Positions 1 through 8,211 of a stretch of 30,336 nucleotides of DNA are shown piece after piece. The translations under genes were made by a program, and so were the position numbers. The notes below the pieces were generated by a model. The model searched no databases. It was given only the letters and a program-made list of their open reading frames with translations, and had not been told where the DNA came from. The stretch comes from Prevotella sp. CAG:732 (GTDB lineage Bacteria > Bacteroidota > Bacteroidia > Bacteroidales > Bacteroidaceae): the NCBI GenBank assembly GCA_000436035.1, contig FR893215.1:1-30336 (forward strand), given 5' to 3'. Within the stretch, counting starts at the first letter, position 1. Each line of letters opens with the position of its first letter.

Positions 1-154
1 CGATTTTTTCGATATTAGTGTCTCTTTTCTTTCAATTTTAACATAATTTTTTGTTTTGACCTTATTCATGAAACAAGTCATCTGCCACTACTTCGCTCTG
101 TACCATCCCCCAATACTCATTATGGGCAAGACCATTGGCTGTTCTGTGGGATGG
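1..154. other. Gene-free left edge
   Basis: No convincing gene is seen here. It is AT-rich up to about position 65. The rest is the 3' flank of the HAD phosphatase gene, and the plus-strand open frame from position 56 runs antisense through that gene. No clear terminator hairpin was found. Confidence 0.4.
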
Positions 155-802
155 CTATTGTCTGAATGGCTTGTAATGCCCCTTGTCGGCAAAAGCCAAC
201 ATCTCCTTGTCACCCCGGCTGTCGCCGAAAGCCTCGATGTCGTATCGGGTTCGGTCGAAGCTGAGGGTGGAGGCTCCCTTGCCGTTCTCTATTGTTTGGG
301 TAAGGGCTTCGCAAATGCGATGCACTTTCTCTTCTCCATAACAATTATTGGTTTGGAACCGACCGGTCACCTTGCCATCGACAACTTCTATCTGGGTGCC
401 CAATACCTCGACGCAGTCTAGATTCTGAAAGGCGAAGAAAGGGCGAACCCAATTGTCGATGCTGGCGCTTACCACAAATACTCTTTCTCGTTTCCTTTGT
501 GCTTCTTGAATGCGAGCAATGCCTGGGAAACGGAGCAGATACAAGTTCTTCATAGCGAAATTCACACAGAGCTCATCGAAGTCCTCGATGGTCATTCCTC
601 CGAAGAAATGCTTGAAGATGAGTTGCTTTGCCTTCCAATTAGGGAAGAGGTGAAGTTTCATCAAAACCAAGATGGGACTATAAAGCAAGAATCCCAAGAG
701 AAAGCGAGTCTTTCCCTTGGCAAACTTGATCATTTCGAGGAGCGTGTCCTTGGTGGTCAGCGTTCCATCAAAATCAAAACAATATATTTTTTCCTTTTTC
801 AT
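155..802 (-). CDS. HAD-superfamily IB hydrolase (phosphatase)
   Basis: A 215-residue cytoplasmic phosphatase of the haloacid dehalogenase superfamily, subfamily IB (SerB/phosphoserine-phosphatase-like). Motif I is FDFDGTLT near residues 9-16, with D10 the likely nucleophile and D12 the general acid. Motif II lies in VVSASIDNW, and motif IV is GDSRGDKEML near the C terminus. The frame is open upstream, but the start at 802 is chosen because it gives the standard MKKEKIYCFDFDG opening and has AGGAGG at 807-812, unusual in this phylum. The gene begins 8 bases after the UbiA-family gene ends, so they are probably co-translated. HAD-IB and UbiA domains also occur fused in some bacteria, so this enzyme may dephosphorylate the neighbour's product. 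That substrate is inference; a metabolite phosphatase role is the alternative. Confidence 0.85.
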   Translation of the reverse strand: MKKEKIYCFDFDGTLTTKDTLLEMIKFAKGKTRFLLGFLLYSPILVLMKLHLFPNWKAKQLIFKHFFGGMTIEDFDELCVNFAMKNLYLLRFPGIARIQEAQRKRERVFVVSASIDNWVRPFFAFQNLDCVEVLGTQIEVVDGKVTGRFQTNNCYGEEKVHRICEALTQTIENGKGASTLSFDRTRYDIEAFGDSRGDKEMLAFADKGHYKPFRQ

Positions 803-810
803 TTTCCCTC

Positions 811-1722
811 CTATAATATATAAATAATGAATAGGAAGGCAACAAGCCATCCCAAGACGATGAACTGGGTGATGCGGTCACGGAGCAATATCTTGGTTGG
901 GTCACCGCTCTGTTGGTCAACTACTGCTATCTGGATGTATCTCAAGAGTCCCACCAACACGAAGACGGTGGTGAGGTAGAGGTAGTCGGTATGGAAATGT
1001 TCGCAGACTTCTGGGCTCACGGTGTACATGATGTAGCAAACCAAGGTGACGGAGGCGGTGATGGTGATGGCTTGGTTGATGAAGGTGAGGTTGTATCGGC
1101 TCGTATTCTTGCGAGGTGCCTCGCCTGTCTTCTCCATTCTCACCACGTCGTCACGTCGTTTGGCAAAACTCATGAAGAGGGTGATGAGGAAGGTCATCAG
1201 CACGATCCACTTGCTCAATACGACTCCCGTGGCTACACCGCCTGCCAGTAATCGGAGCACAAAACCGAATGCCACGATGCACACGTCGATGATGGCATAC
1301 TGCTTGAACTTGGTGCAGTAACCTAGATTGAGTACCCAATAGAACAGGATGACTCCTACCGCCTCCCAGGTCTTTAGCAAACTGCCGATGCCTACGGAGA
1401 GCGTAAACATCAGAAACATCAGTATATAAGCCAACCTGATGGAGATGGCTCCCGATGCTATCGGACGATGGCATTTTACAGGATGGCGGCGGTCGGCGTC
1501 CACGTCATAAATGTCGTTGAAGCAATAGATGCTAGACGCTGCGAAACTATAGGCGAAGAAAGTAATCAGTCCAGCCAACAATGCTTCTGTGTTGAACAAT
1601 TCGCCACCGAAGAAGAGTGGAACAAAGACGAATCCATTCTTGATCCATTGTTTCGGACGAATCAAGCGCATCAAGGCAGAGAAGCCTCTTGCATCCTTTT
1701 CTATATTATCTATTTCTTTCAT
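811..1722 (-). CDS. UbiA-family prenyltransferase, decaprenyl-phosphate phosphoribosyltransferase-like
   Basis: A 303-residue integral membrane protein with about eight or nine hydrophobic segments. The Asp-rich prenyl-diphosphate/Mg motif NDIYDVDADRRHP is at residues 69-81. A second conserved block has YCTKFKQYAIID with D146, then R157. RPKQWIKN at 22-29 and HPVKCHRPIASG are typical of the UbiA subgroup containing mycobacterial Rv3806c, which moves 5-phosphoribose from PRPP to decaprenyl phosphate. That activity is known for the actinobacterial family and inferred here. The gene lies 4 bases after an acyltransferase gene and just before a HAD phosphatase, suggesting a membrane pathway for a polyprenyl-linked sugar. 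A different UbiA acceptor cannot be excluded. Confidence 0.85.
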   Translation of the reverse strand: MKEIDNIEKDARGFSALMRLIRPKQWIKNGFVFVPLFFGGELFNTEALLAGLITFFAYSFAASSIYCFNDIYDVDADRRHPVKCHRPIASGAISIRLAYILMFLMFTLSVGIGSLLKTWEAVGVILFYWVLNLGYCTKFKQYAIIDVCIVAFGFVLRLLAGGVATGVVLSKWIVLMTFLITLFMSFAKRRDDVVRMEKTGEAPRKNTSRYNLTFINQAITITASVTLVCYIMYTVSPEVCEHFHTDYLYLTTVFVLVGLLRYIQIAVVDQQSGDPTKILLRDRITQFIVLGWLVAFLFIIYIL

Positions 1723-1726
1723 GTAT

Positions 1727-2740
1727 TTATACCTTTAATAACTTTGCTAGCTTTTGGGAAATCCAACCGACAAGTTTTGCCAATACCCAAGCGGCAGGTA
1801 GGGTGATGGCGACACAGGTGAGGAAGGTGGGCCAATAAGTCCAATGCCACTTCTCGATGTAATCGAGTACGAAGTGGATGTGGATGAGGTAACACTCCAA
1901 ACTCAGTGCGCCGACAAACATGAATGCCTTGTTGACCCATTTCGGGGTGCGGCGGAATACTCGGTTGAGTAGGAGGATGGTCGTTACGGTGAGTGGAATG
2001 TAGAGCATTCGCTCCAGGAAGAGCGGAAACTGTCCGTGCTTCACTTGTTCCAGGAAGATGCTGGAGAGCAGTGTCATCAGAAACATCAGCCAAATCATCC
2101 AGATGCTCGCCCCGTCGAGTGTATCCTTTCTCCTTACCATCTCTCCCATGTTGATGCCGATGAAGAAGATGGGCACTCGGCTCCAAAAGATTTCTAGATG
2201 CCCAACGGCTTGATGGATAGGGGTGACATACTCTACGAGGATGCACCACATCACCATCACCACTGGCAGCCAATGGTAGATGGGATGTCGTTTGATGAGT
2301 TCCATATAGGCTGGGGCGAAGAGGTAGAGCATCATTGTGGCAGGGATATACCAGAAGTTGAGTTCGTCATGCAACCAGAAACCCCAGTTGATGGAAATCT
2401 CTCCGAAGAGGTTGACCCAAGCCCAGGTGTCTCCTCCGTGGAAACGGGGGATGTAGAAGAGGCTGGCGATGATGAGCCAAGCGGGATAGATGCGGAGGTA
2501 GCGACGGATGAAGAATCGCTTTGTATCGGGATTCTTCATCCATGAGAACCATAAGCCGATACCGCTGAGGAAGAGGAACATATCCACTCCCACATTGCCC
2601 ATTCGACGCAAGCCGTAGAAGGCATCCTCTCGTGGCAAACCGACATGGAAGAGGATAATGAAGAGCATCGCTGCTCCCATCAACTCACCACGAAATCGGC
2701 TGATATTCGCCAGTTCTATATCTTTTATCTTGTATCTCAT
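1727..2740 (-). CDS. Acyltransferase 3 family membrane protein
   Basis: A 337-residue multi-pass membrane protein of the acyltransferase-3 (OafA/YrhL, Pfam PF01757) family, which O-acylates surface glycans or lipids. The N terminus has the family pattern, SRFRGELMG then LFIILFHVGL, with H32 the likely catalytic His. GVDMFLFLSG at 51-60 and RRYLRIYPAW at 79-88 are also hallmarks. About ten hydrophobic helices fill the length, and there is no SGNH esterase domain. The first Met is used. The gene follows another acyltransferase-3 gene by 92 bases and precedes the UbiA-like gene by 4 bases, so it likely modifies a cell-envelope glycan made or decorated by this cluster. The acyl group and acceptor cannot be told from sequence. 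Confidence 0.88.
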   Translation of the reverse strand: MRYKIKDIELANISRFRGELMGAAMLFIILFHVGLPREDAFYGLRRMGNVGVDMFLFLSGIGLWFSWMKNPDTKRFFIRRYLRIYPAWLIIASLFYIPRFHGGDTWAWVNLFGEISINWGFWLHDELNFWYIPATMMLYLFAPAYMELIKRHPIYHWLPVVMVMWCILVEYVTPIHQAVGHLEIFWSRVPIFFIGINMGEMVRRKDTLDGASIWMIWLMFLMTLLSSIFLEQVKHGQFPLFLERMLYIPLTVTTILLLNRVFRRTPKWVNKAFMFVGALSLECYLIHIHFVLDYIEKWHWTYWPTFLTCVAITLPAAWVLAKLVGWISQKLAKLLKV

Positions 2741-2832
2741 AAATAAGAGGAGTTAAAGAAGTTATCGCTTCGCTAAGAAGTTAAAGACATTAGCTTTCGG
2801 GGTGTCTTACTTCTAGAGTGCTTTCTTCATTG

Positions 2833-3969
2833 CTATTTTTTCATTTGTGGATTCGGAATCTTCTTCATCAGTTGAGAAAACAACCAAGCGAGGCAGATGC
2901 TAGAGATGATGTAGAGCAGCAAGCCGGCATAGAGGTCGCCCTGACGACTGATAGGGATGAATATCTTCCTGGTGATAGGATGGCAGACGAACAGTGCCGC
3001 TGAGATAACACCCATCCATTCCAAGACCTTGTTGATGCCCGAAAGCCAGTTGACTCCCGACAACACCTTGGCGGTCAATACGCTCTGCAGACAGATGAAG
3101 AGAGGCACGAAAGTCCAGCCGATCATGCTTCCGCTGAGGCTATAGATGATGGAACAGCAGAAGATGATGCCGAAGAAATTGGTTGCGTTGTGGTGGAAAG
3201 TCATGAGTATCTTCTCACCATATCGAGCATAGAGGATGCCCAAGCCGAAAGGAAGCATTCCTCCCATGAAGTTGTAGCGATAGCGGTTCATCGCCTCGCT
3301 CTCTGGGTTGTCGAATCCCAACGCCAACTGTATCGCCACACAGATGACCATCAGTCCTACGGTAAATCCCCAATGGCGGCGATAGATGAAGAGGCGATAG
3401 ACGATATAGAGTTGCAGCATCAAACCAAAGAACCAGAAGGGACCTGGCCAAATGATGTGGTCGGGTTCTGGCAATACATTGTTGAACATGCCGAGCATCG
3501 CCACGATGTCGAGGAAGTGGTACTTGTGTGCTCCCGGCGTGATGGCATCGAGCATCGTGAAAGCCACGAATCCCACAATCATCATCTTGAAGAGCTTCAG
3601 ATAATGATAACGGATGAACTGCAAAGGCTCTCGCCAATTGAAGGACTTTTTGCCATTGATACCAACAAACTGTGTGGCATTCTCTAAATGCGGCTTCGCC
3701 TCATACTTCAGTACCAATCCGTAGGCACTGAGGAAGAGGAAGACGGGCACACCGTAATGTCCGAAGAAGGAGAGGAGATGGAATGGCAAACTGAGGTCGG
3801 GGTTGACCAATACCTGATTGAACCAATCCACGTTATGCTGGAAGTATTGATACTCGTTCTCCTTGACGATAGGACCTAGCCAATGGCAATAGTTGTGGAG
3901 GAATATGCCGATGATGGCAAGGCCTCGCAACACATTGCATTCCGAACGACTTAATGATGGGTTACTCAT
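2833..3969 (-). CDS. Acyltransferase 3 family membrane protein
   Basis: A 378-residue multi-pass acyltransferase-3 protein, distinct in sequence from the neighbour downstream. Hallmarks are NVLRGLAIIGIFLHN with H25 as the likely catalytic His, and GHYGVPVFLFLSAYGL at 70-85. Around ten membrane segments follow, and a basic cytoplasmic stretch ends the protein (MKKIPNPQMKK). The gene starts 21 bases after the phosphoethanolamine transferase-like gene ends, so the two are probably on one transcript. Having two acyltransferases beside a headgroup transferase points to surface glycan or lipid decoration. Acceptor and donor are unknown. Confidence 0.88.
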   Translation of the reverse strand: MSNPSLSRSECNVLRGLAIIGIFLHNYCHWLGPIVKENEYQYFQHNVDWFNQVLVNPDLSLPFHLLSFFGHYGVPVFLFLSAYGLVLKYEAKPHLENATQFVGINGKKSFNWREPLQFIRYHYLKLFKMMIVGFVAFTMLDAITPGAHKYHFLDIVAMLGMFNNVLPEPDHIIWPGPFWFFGLMLQLYIVYRLFIYRRHWGFTVGLMVICVAIQLALGFDNPESEAMNRYRYNFMGGMLPFGLGILYARYGEKILMTFHHNATNFFGIIFCCSIIYSLSGSMIGWTFVPLFICLQSVLTAKVLSGVNWLSGINKVLEWMGVISAALFVCHPITRKIFIPISRQGDLYAGLLLYIISSICLAWLFSQLMKKIPNPQMKK

Positions 3970-3990
3970 ATCTTTTAATCTCCTTTCTAA

Positions 3991-5928
3991 TTATTTATTC
4001 TTTCTAGCTTTTGCTTTCTTTTTCCCCTTCATGGCTTCCTCTGCTTCTTGCAGTCTCTTCTGCTTCGCCATTTCGGCATCTCTCAACTTATCGTAGTCGG
4101 CAGTGTTCTTGAGGATGCGAGGACGCATTTCGTCATAATCGGGGCTGAGGATGTTGTACTTGGCATTGTAGGTAGGCGTCTCGATGCCAGCCAAATATAG
4201 CAAGAGGTGAGGAAGGGCATCGGTCATATATCGCTTGTTTCTTGCCTTTCGGATTTGGCGATAGATGTCACGGTGCGTGCTGATATACTTCTGTGAACAG
4301 TAGATCCAGAAAGGTATCTCAAACTCATAGTGAGCCAATGGCCAGTCGATGGCGGAGGAGTGATTGCGGCAGATGAAGCCACGGTTGTCTTCATAACATT
4401 CCTCGCCATGGTCTGGCATATAGATGACGATGGCGTTCTTCTTGGAATATCGCTTCACGATTTGTGCCACGATGGAGTCGTTGTACAAGGTGGCATTGTC
4501 ATAATAGCTAAGCATCTGGCGCTGCTTGACGTTCAACTCTGGGCGTTTGTCCTCATAACTGCTTGCCCAGAAACGAGCCTGCTCCTTGCGGTAACGATTC
4601 TTGTAGCTCACATGCTGACCCATCAAGTGGAAGATGGTGAGATTATACTTGCTGCTGTCTTCCGCAGCCTTCAACTTGTTGTCGTAGTCATCGAGCAAAC
4701 CGTCATCGAGGGCATGAAGCTCGGTGTTGCGGCTATCAAACTGCAACTTGCTCAACTGTGGATTGTTCAGGAAGAAACCGCCACTGAAGTCATAGACGGC
4801 TTCCTTGGCTTGTGGCAAAAACTCGTTGGTGATGAAGGTGACATGATAGCCTGCCTTGCGGAACAACTCTGGGAAGAGAGGATAGTCGCACCACTCTCCC
4901 TTCTCGCCAACCACATGGGTAGAGAAGATGTTCTTGAAAACAAAACTCGTCAGGTTCCAACAGGTCACGACATCCGTAAACTTGGTCAGTTTGCGGGTTC
5001 TCTCCAAAGCCTTTTGACGTGGGGTCGTCTTCATGAAATAACCATATTGCTGGGAGTGGTGTCTGCCATAGCTCTCGCCGATGATGAGTACGATCTGTGG
5101 AGAGCGATAGGTGCAGGTATCCACCTTGATCTCGTTGGCGGCATGGATGAGTTGGGAAATCTGGTGAGAAGCCAACTTGTTGGAGTAGATGCTGAAGTTG
5201 AGACGATAGAATGGGAGGTAGAGATTGCCACAATCCTTCTTGGTCAAGGCGTGTTCTACCTCACCGATGGTCTTGCAAGACATCAATTTGTGGATGGCGA
5301 CCTTGTTCTGCCAAGATACGCAAGCACTCCAGATGTATAAGACCATGCAGAGCACTCCCAAGGATGCTGGAACCACCTTGGACAGGTTCTCCTTGTGGGT
5401 GGACAACCAACGATAGAGCGGTCGACAGAAGGAAGTGAGCAAGACGCTGACTTTCCACATGAAATGACGGAAACGACGGAAGGCTGTGAGTATCTGCACA
5501 AGGATGAGCAGAAGTACCCAACCCACACTGCTGAAGATGACATCTGCAGAGAGGCAGGCTGCGATGAAGTTGCTCGCCTCGCTGCTGTTGGTTTCTCCTA
5601 CAAGCATCAGCATAGAAGGGTTGAGCGTCGCACCAAAGTTGACGAAACAATAGATGTCGGCAATGGCGGTGGCATACAAGATGAAGTACAGGACTCCCCT
5701 TACCCAAAAACGTATCTTCTTGGGAATGAAGGCGAGGACGATACATACTGTGTATATGTCGAAGAATAGCTCCAGATACAAGTTGTCGTACAGCTCCTGG
5801 TTCTTGGCAAGGGTGACAACTGCACAGAGTATTCCAAGAATATACATGAATGCAAAGAAGTTGGCATTTCTTCGAATCGGTTCAACTGCCAAGTTCACAA
5901 ACTTCTTGATGTATTTCTTCCAATCCAT
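3991..5928 (-). CDS. CptA/EptA-like phosphoethanolamine transferase (sulfatase-fold)
   Basis: A 645-residue inner-membrane protein with an N-terminal membrane domain (about five hydrophobic segments within residues 24-205) and a periplasmic alkaline-phosphatase/sulfatase-fold domain. LIIGESYGRHH (281-291) is the first metal-binding motif. VVTCWNLT (320-327) aligns with the nucleophile loop I recall for E. coli CptA, making T327 the probable phosphoethanolamine acceptor Thr. HLMGQH (434-439), YDNATLYND (476-484) and MPDHGEE (504-510) complete the pattern. Known relatives transfer phosphoethanolamine from phosphatidylethanolamine to lipid A, core sugars or other glycans. A Lys/Arg-rich tail ends the protein. 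It lies 59 bases downstream of nadD and heads the envelope module. The acceptor here is inference. Confidence 0.87.
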   Translation of the reverse strand: MDWKKYIKKFVNLAVEPIRRNANFFAFMYILGILCAVVTLAKNQELYDNLYLELFFDIYTVCIVLAFIPKKIRFWVRGVLYFILYATAIADIYCFVNFGATLNPSMLMLVGETNSSEASNFIAACLSADVIFSSVGWVLLLILVQILTAFRRFRHFMWKVSVLLTSFCRPLYRWLSTHKENLSKVVPASLGVLCMVLYIWSACVSWQNKVAIHKLMSCKTIGEVEHALTKKDCGNLYLPFYRLNFSIYSNKLASHQISQLIHAANEIKVDTCTYRSPQIVLIIGESYGRHHSQQYGYFMKTTPRQKALERTRKLTKFTDVVTCWNLTSFVFKNIFSTHVVGEKGEWCDYPLFPELFRKAGYHVTFITNEFLPQAKEAVYDFSGGFFLNNPQLSKLQFDSRNTELHALDDGLLDDYDNKLKAAEDSSKYNLTIFHLMGQHVSYKNRYRKEQARFWASSYEDKRPELNVKQRQMLSYYDNATLYNDSIVAQIVKRYSKKNAIVIYMPDHGEECYEDNRGFICRNHSSAIDWPLAHYEFEIPFWIYCSQKYISTHRDIYRQIRKARNKRYMTDALPHLLLYLAGIETPTYNAKYNILSPDYDEMRPRILKNTADYDKLRDAEMAKQKRLQEAEEAMKGKKKAKARKNK

Positions 5929-5987
5929 TTCTTGATGTTTTACTGTTTTGATATGTTATGCTTGATACCTTATTATATATAGTCCGA

Positions 5988-6566
5988 CTATCTGATGAGG
6001 GAGGAATAGTTCTGGATGGCTAGTAGCTCGATGCTCTCTGGCACCATGCCGTGGATGCTCTCTCCCTTGGCGATGTGATGGCGAATCTCCGTGCTGCTGA
6101 TATTGAGCAGAGGTGTCTCGACGATGGTGACTCCCTCTGGTACTTCTCCGATGTCGGAACCTTTTCGGGGATAGACCACGATGGGATAATGGGCGAGGAT
6201 GTCGTCATGGTGATACCATTTGTCGAAAGCTGCCCAGTTGTCGCCACCTATTAATAATGTGAAGCGGATGTCGGAAAAGTCCTGACTGATGGCTTGGAGT
6301 GTATGCCAAGTATAGGATGGCTTGGGCAGATGAAACTCATAGTCGCAAGCTTGCAACTGTGGTTCGCCTTCCAAAGCCTTCTTCACCATCTCTAGGCGCA
6401 ACTGGTCGTCGAGTAAGTCGGTGGCTGCTTTCTTGAATGGGTTCATAGGAGATACCATGAACCAAACCTCGTCTAGTCCTGCCTTTTCGCAGAGACTCTT
6501 GGCGAGGGCGATATGTCCTGTATGGATGGGATTGAAACTACCACCGAATATTCCGACCGACTTCAT
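5988..6566 (-). CDS. nadD: Nicotinate-nucleotide adenylyltransferase
   Basis: A 192-residue cytosolic enzyme that adenylates nicotinic acid mononucleotide with ATP to form deamido-NAD, in NAD biosynthesis. GGSFNPIHTGH at 8-18 is the nucleotidyltransferase HxGH-type ATP site, and the C-terminal ISSTEIR matches the second ATP-binding motif (ISSTxIR). The length is normal for the family. It lies between gmk and the envelope cluster in a minus-strand series starting at yicC; gmk ends 80 bases upstream. The intervening bases are AT-rich and contain a short intergenic repeat described separately. Identification is secure. Confidence 0.96.
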   Translation of the reverse strand: MKSVGIFGGSFNPIHTGHIALAKSLCEKAGLDEVWFMVSPMNPFKKAATDLLDDQLRLEMVKKALEGEPQLQACDYEFHLPKPSYTWHTLQAISQDFSDIRFTLLIGGDNWAAFDKWYHHDDILAHYPIVVYPRKGSDIGEVPEGVTIVETPLLNISSTEIRHHIAKGESIHGMVPESIELLAIQNYSSLIR

Positions 6567-6616
6567 ATTAAATCATAAATTATAAATAATAAATGTATAA
6601 TAAGGCATGCGCCTTG

Positions 6617-6633
6617 ATTGCTATTGAATTCTT
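6617..6633. repeat. 17-bp direct repeat, copy 1, downstream of gmk
   Basis: ATTGCTATTGAATTCTT is identical to the copy at 7223-7239. The pair brackets gmk exactly, one copy touching the start codon and the other 13 bases past the stop. Confidence 0.7.
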
Positions 6634-6648
6634 CACTCTTCGCTCTTT
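6627..6648 (-). repeat. Short intergenic repeat copy B (GAAGAGTGAAGAATT)
   Basis: Minus-strand copy of the element found before rimM. It overlaps the last bases of gmk and runs into the gmk-nadD gap. Confidence 0.5.
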
Positions 6649-7222
6649 ACTTTTCGCTTAAGAACTGGCGAACAAGTTCGTAAACCTCTTGTTCTGCCTT
6701 CTCCAAATCGTCATTGACTACGACGTGGTCGAACTGAGGGGCGAAGGTCAACTCGTAGCTAGCCTTGGCAAGGCGTTGCTCGATGACCTCTGGTGCATCT
6801 GTGCCACGACCATTGAGGCGACGGCGCAATTCCTCTACCGAAGGAGGTTGTACGAAGATACTGAGGGCACGTTCTCCATAGAACTTCTTGATGTTGACAC
6901 CACCCTTGACATCGACATCGAACATCACAGACTCACCAGCGTTCAACTGGTTCTCTACCTGTGACTTCAAGGTACCATAGAATCTATCTTGATATACCTC
7001 CTCGTACTCCAAGAACTCGTCAGCCTCAATCTTTGCCTTGAACTCTTCTGGGGTCAGGAAGAAATATTCCACACCATTCTTCTCCGTGCCACGAGGAGCA
7101 CGAGAAGTGCAGCTGATGGAGAAAGCCAACTTCAGTTCTGGGTGTTCCTTCATCAACCAATTCACGATTGTGCTCTTGCCGCTGCCGGATGGAGCACTGA
7201 AAATCAATAATCCGTTCTTCAT
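6647..7222 (-). CDS. gmk: Guanylate kinase
   Basis: A 191-residue enzyme that phosphorylates GMP to GDP with ATP, in purine nucleotide metabolism. The P-loop APSGSGKST is at residues 10-18. The GMP-binding region includes SISCTSRAPRGTEKNGVEYFF, and the lid/Arg region is RRRLNGRGTDAPEVIEQRL. The frame is open for 21 codons upstream, but the start at 7222 (MKNGLLIFSAPSG) fits the family and leaves a 19-base gap after yicC. A yicC-gmk pair is a common bacterial arrangement. A 17-base sequence occurs just upstream of the start and again just after the stop. Confidence 0.96.
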   Translation of the reverse strand: MKNGLLIFSAPSGSGKSTIVNWLMKEHPELKLAFSISCTSRAPRGTEKNGVEYFFLTPEEFKAKIEADEFLEYEEVYQDRFYGTLKSQVENQLNAGESVMFDVDVKGGVNIKKFYGERALSIFVQPPSVEELRRRLNGRGTDAPEVIEQRLAKASYELTFAPQFDHVVVNDDLEKAEQEVYELVRQFLSEK

Positions 7223-7239
7223 ATTGCTATTGAATTCTT
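7223..7239. repeat. 17-bp direct repeat, copy 2, upstream of gmk
   Basis: Exact copy of 6617-6633. It fills almost the whole yicC-gmk gap and ends against the gmk start codon. Confidence 0.7.
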
Positions 7240-7241
7240 TT

Positions 7242-8120
7242 TTATAGTGCGTTGAGTACTTGTTCCTTGATTTGCTCCAACTCATCCTTCATCTTTACCA
7301 CGATGTTCTGCATCTCTGCTTGGTTGCTCTTAGATCCAGTGGTGTTGATCTCACGACCCATTTCCTGGGCGATGAAGCCGAGTTTCTTGCCTACACCATG
7401 ACCTTCCTCGTTCATGGTCTCACGGAAATACTTGAGGTGGTTGGCGAGACGCTGCTTCTCCTCGCTGATATCCAACTTCTCAATGTAGTAGATGAGTTCC
7501 TGTTCCAAGCGGTTCTTGTCGTAATCGACATTAGGAATCTGCTGCAAGCCACTCACGATGTTGGCACGAATCTTCTCCACACGAGATTTCTCGTATGGTT
7601 CGATGCTCTCCAAGAGAGCCTGGATGTTGTCCACCTTCTCCGTGAACTTCTTCTGGAGAGCGGCACCTTCCTGCTTGCGGAAGTCAACGAGATGTCCGAT
7701 AGCCTCCAAGATGGCAGTCTTGGCAGCATCCCACTCCTCATCGGTGAGTTCCTCGACTTCAGTCTTGGTTGTTACATCTGGAAGACGAAGGAGAGTGGCA
7801 TACCAATCTGTAGGCTCAGGAATACCTGTCTGAGCCGAAATTTGCTTGATTTGTTGGTAATAATTCTCAACAAGTGCCGCATTGATAGGTGTCGCATCAG
7901 CAGCGGCAGTCTTCTCTATCCAGATGGAGAAGTCCACCTTGCCTCTCTCCAAGTGTTTAGCGATGATTTGGCGCATCTCCATCTCCTTTTCACGATAGAG
8001 AGGTGCTATACGAGTAGAGAGATCAAGTGACTTGCTATTTAATGACTTTATCTCTACATTAATTTTCTTTTCGTTGTAGGCAACGGTAGCTTTTCCGAAG
8101 CCCGTCATTGACTGTATCAT
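7242..8120 (-). CDS. yicC: YicC family endoribonuclease
   Basis: A 292-residue protein of the YicC/YloC family. The N-terminal hallmark MIQSMTGFGKA marks the start at 8120; an upstream in-frame start at 8147 would only add nine residues and would sit on the promoter. The C-terminal DUF1732 block is clear, with GHGVGKKLGFIAQEMGREINTTGSKS then a helical end. E. coli YicC has been reported to be an endoribonuclease. The gene is the first of the minus-strand unit yicC-gmk-nadD, transcribed from a TAnnTTTG promoter that overlaps the one for the divergent tsaB operon. Confidence 0.94.
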   Translation of the reverse strand: MIQSMTGFGKATVAYNEKKINVEIKSLNSKSLDLSTRIAPLYREKEMEMRQIIAKHLERGKVDFSIWIEKTAAADATPINAALVENYYQQIKQISAQTGIPEPTDWYATLLRLPDVTTKTEVEELTDEEWDAAKTAILEAIGHLVDFRKQEGAALQKKFTEKVDNIQALLESIEPYEKSRVEKIRANIVSGLQQIPNVDYDKNRLEQELIYYIEKLDISEEKQRLANHLKYFRETMNEEGHGVGKKLGFIAQEMGREINTTGSKSNQAEMQNIVVKMKDELEQIKEQVLNAL

Positions 8121-8144
8121 ATAATCTTTCACGTTAAATTTCTG

Positions 8145-8152
8145 CAAAAGTA
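8145..8152 (-). promoter_or_regulatory. Bacteroidota-type -7 element for yicC
   Basis: Minus-strand TACTTTTG matches TAnnTTTG, the -7 consensus of the main sigma factor in Bacteroidota. It lies 24 bases upstream of the yicC start. No convincing -33 TTTG was seen. It is 22 bases from the divergent tsaB element. Confidence 0.6.
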
Positions 8153-8174
8153 CAAAAAAAAGCGAGAAAATGAT

Positions 8175-8182
8175 TAAATTTG
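8175..8182 (+). promoter_or_regulatory. Bacteroidota-type -7 element for the tsaB operon
   Basis: Plus-strand TAAATTTG matches TAnnTTTG and ends 29 bases before the tsaB ATG. The -33 element is not evident. It faces the yicC promoter, and the two polymerase footprints would overlap. Confidence 0.6.
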
Positions 8183-8211
8183 CACCTTATTTAAGAATAT
8201 ATTTTTAAATT

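Noticed and set aside
56..421. Small plus-strand gene at the left edge
   Set aside because: Most of it is antisense to the HAD phosphatase gene, and no promoter or family match was seen.
4330..5340. Long plus-strand open frame of 336 codons
   Set aside because: It lies wholly antisense to the phosphoethanolamine transferase gene, has a composition typical of a shadow frame and resembles no family.
7260..8030. Plus-strand open frame of 256 codons
   Set aside because: It is antisense to yicC and has no recognisable domain.
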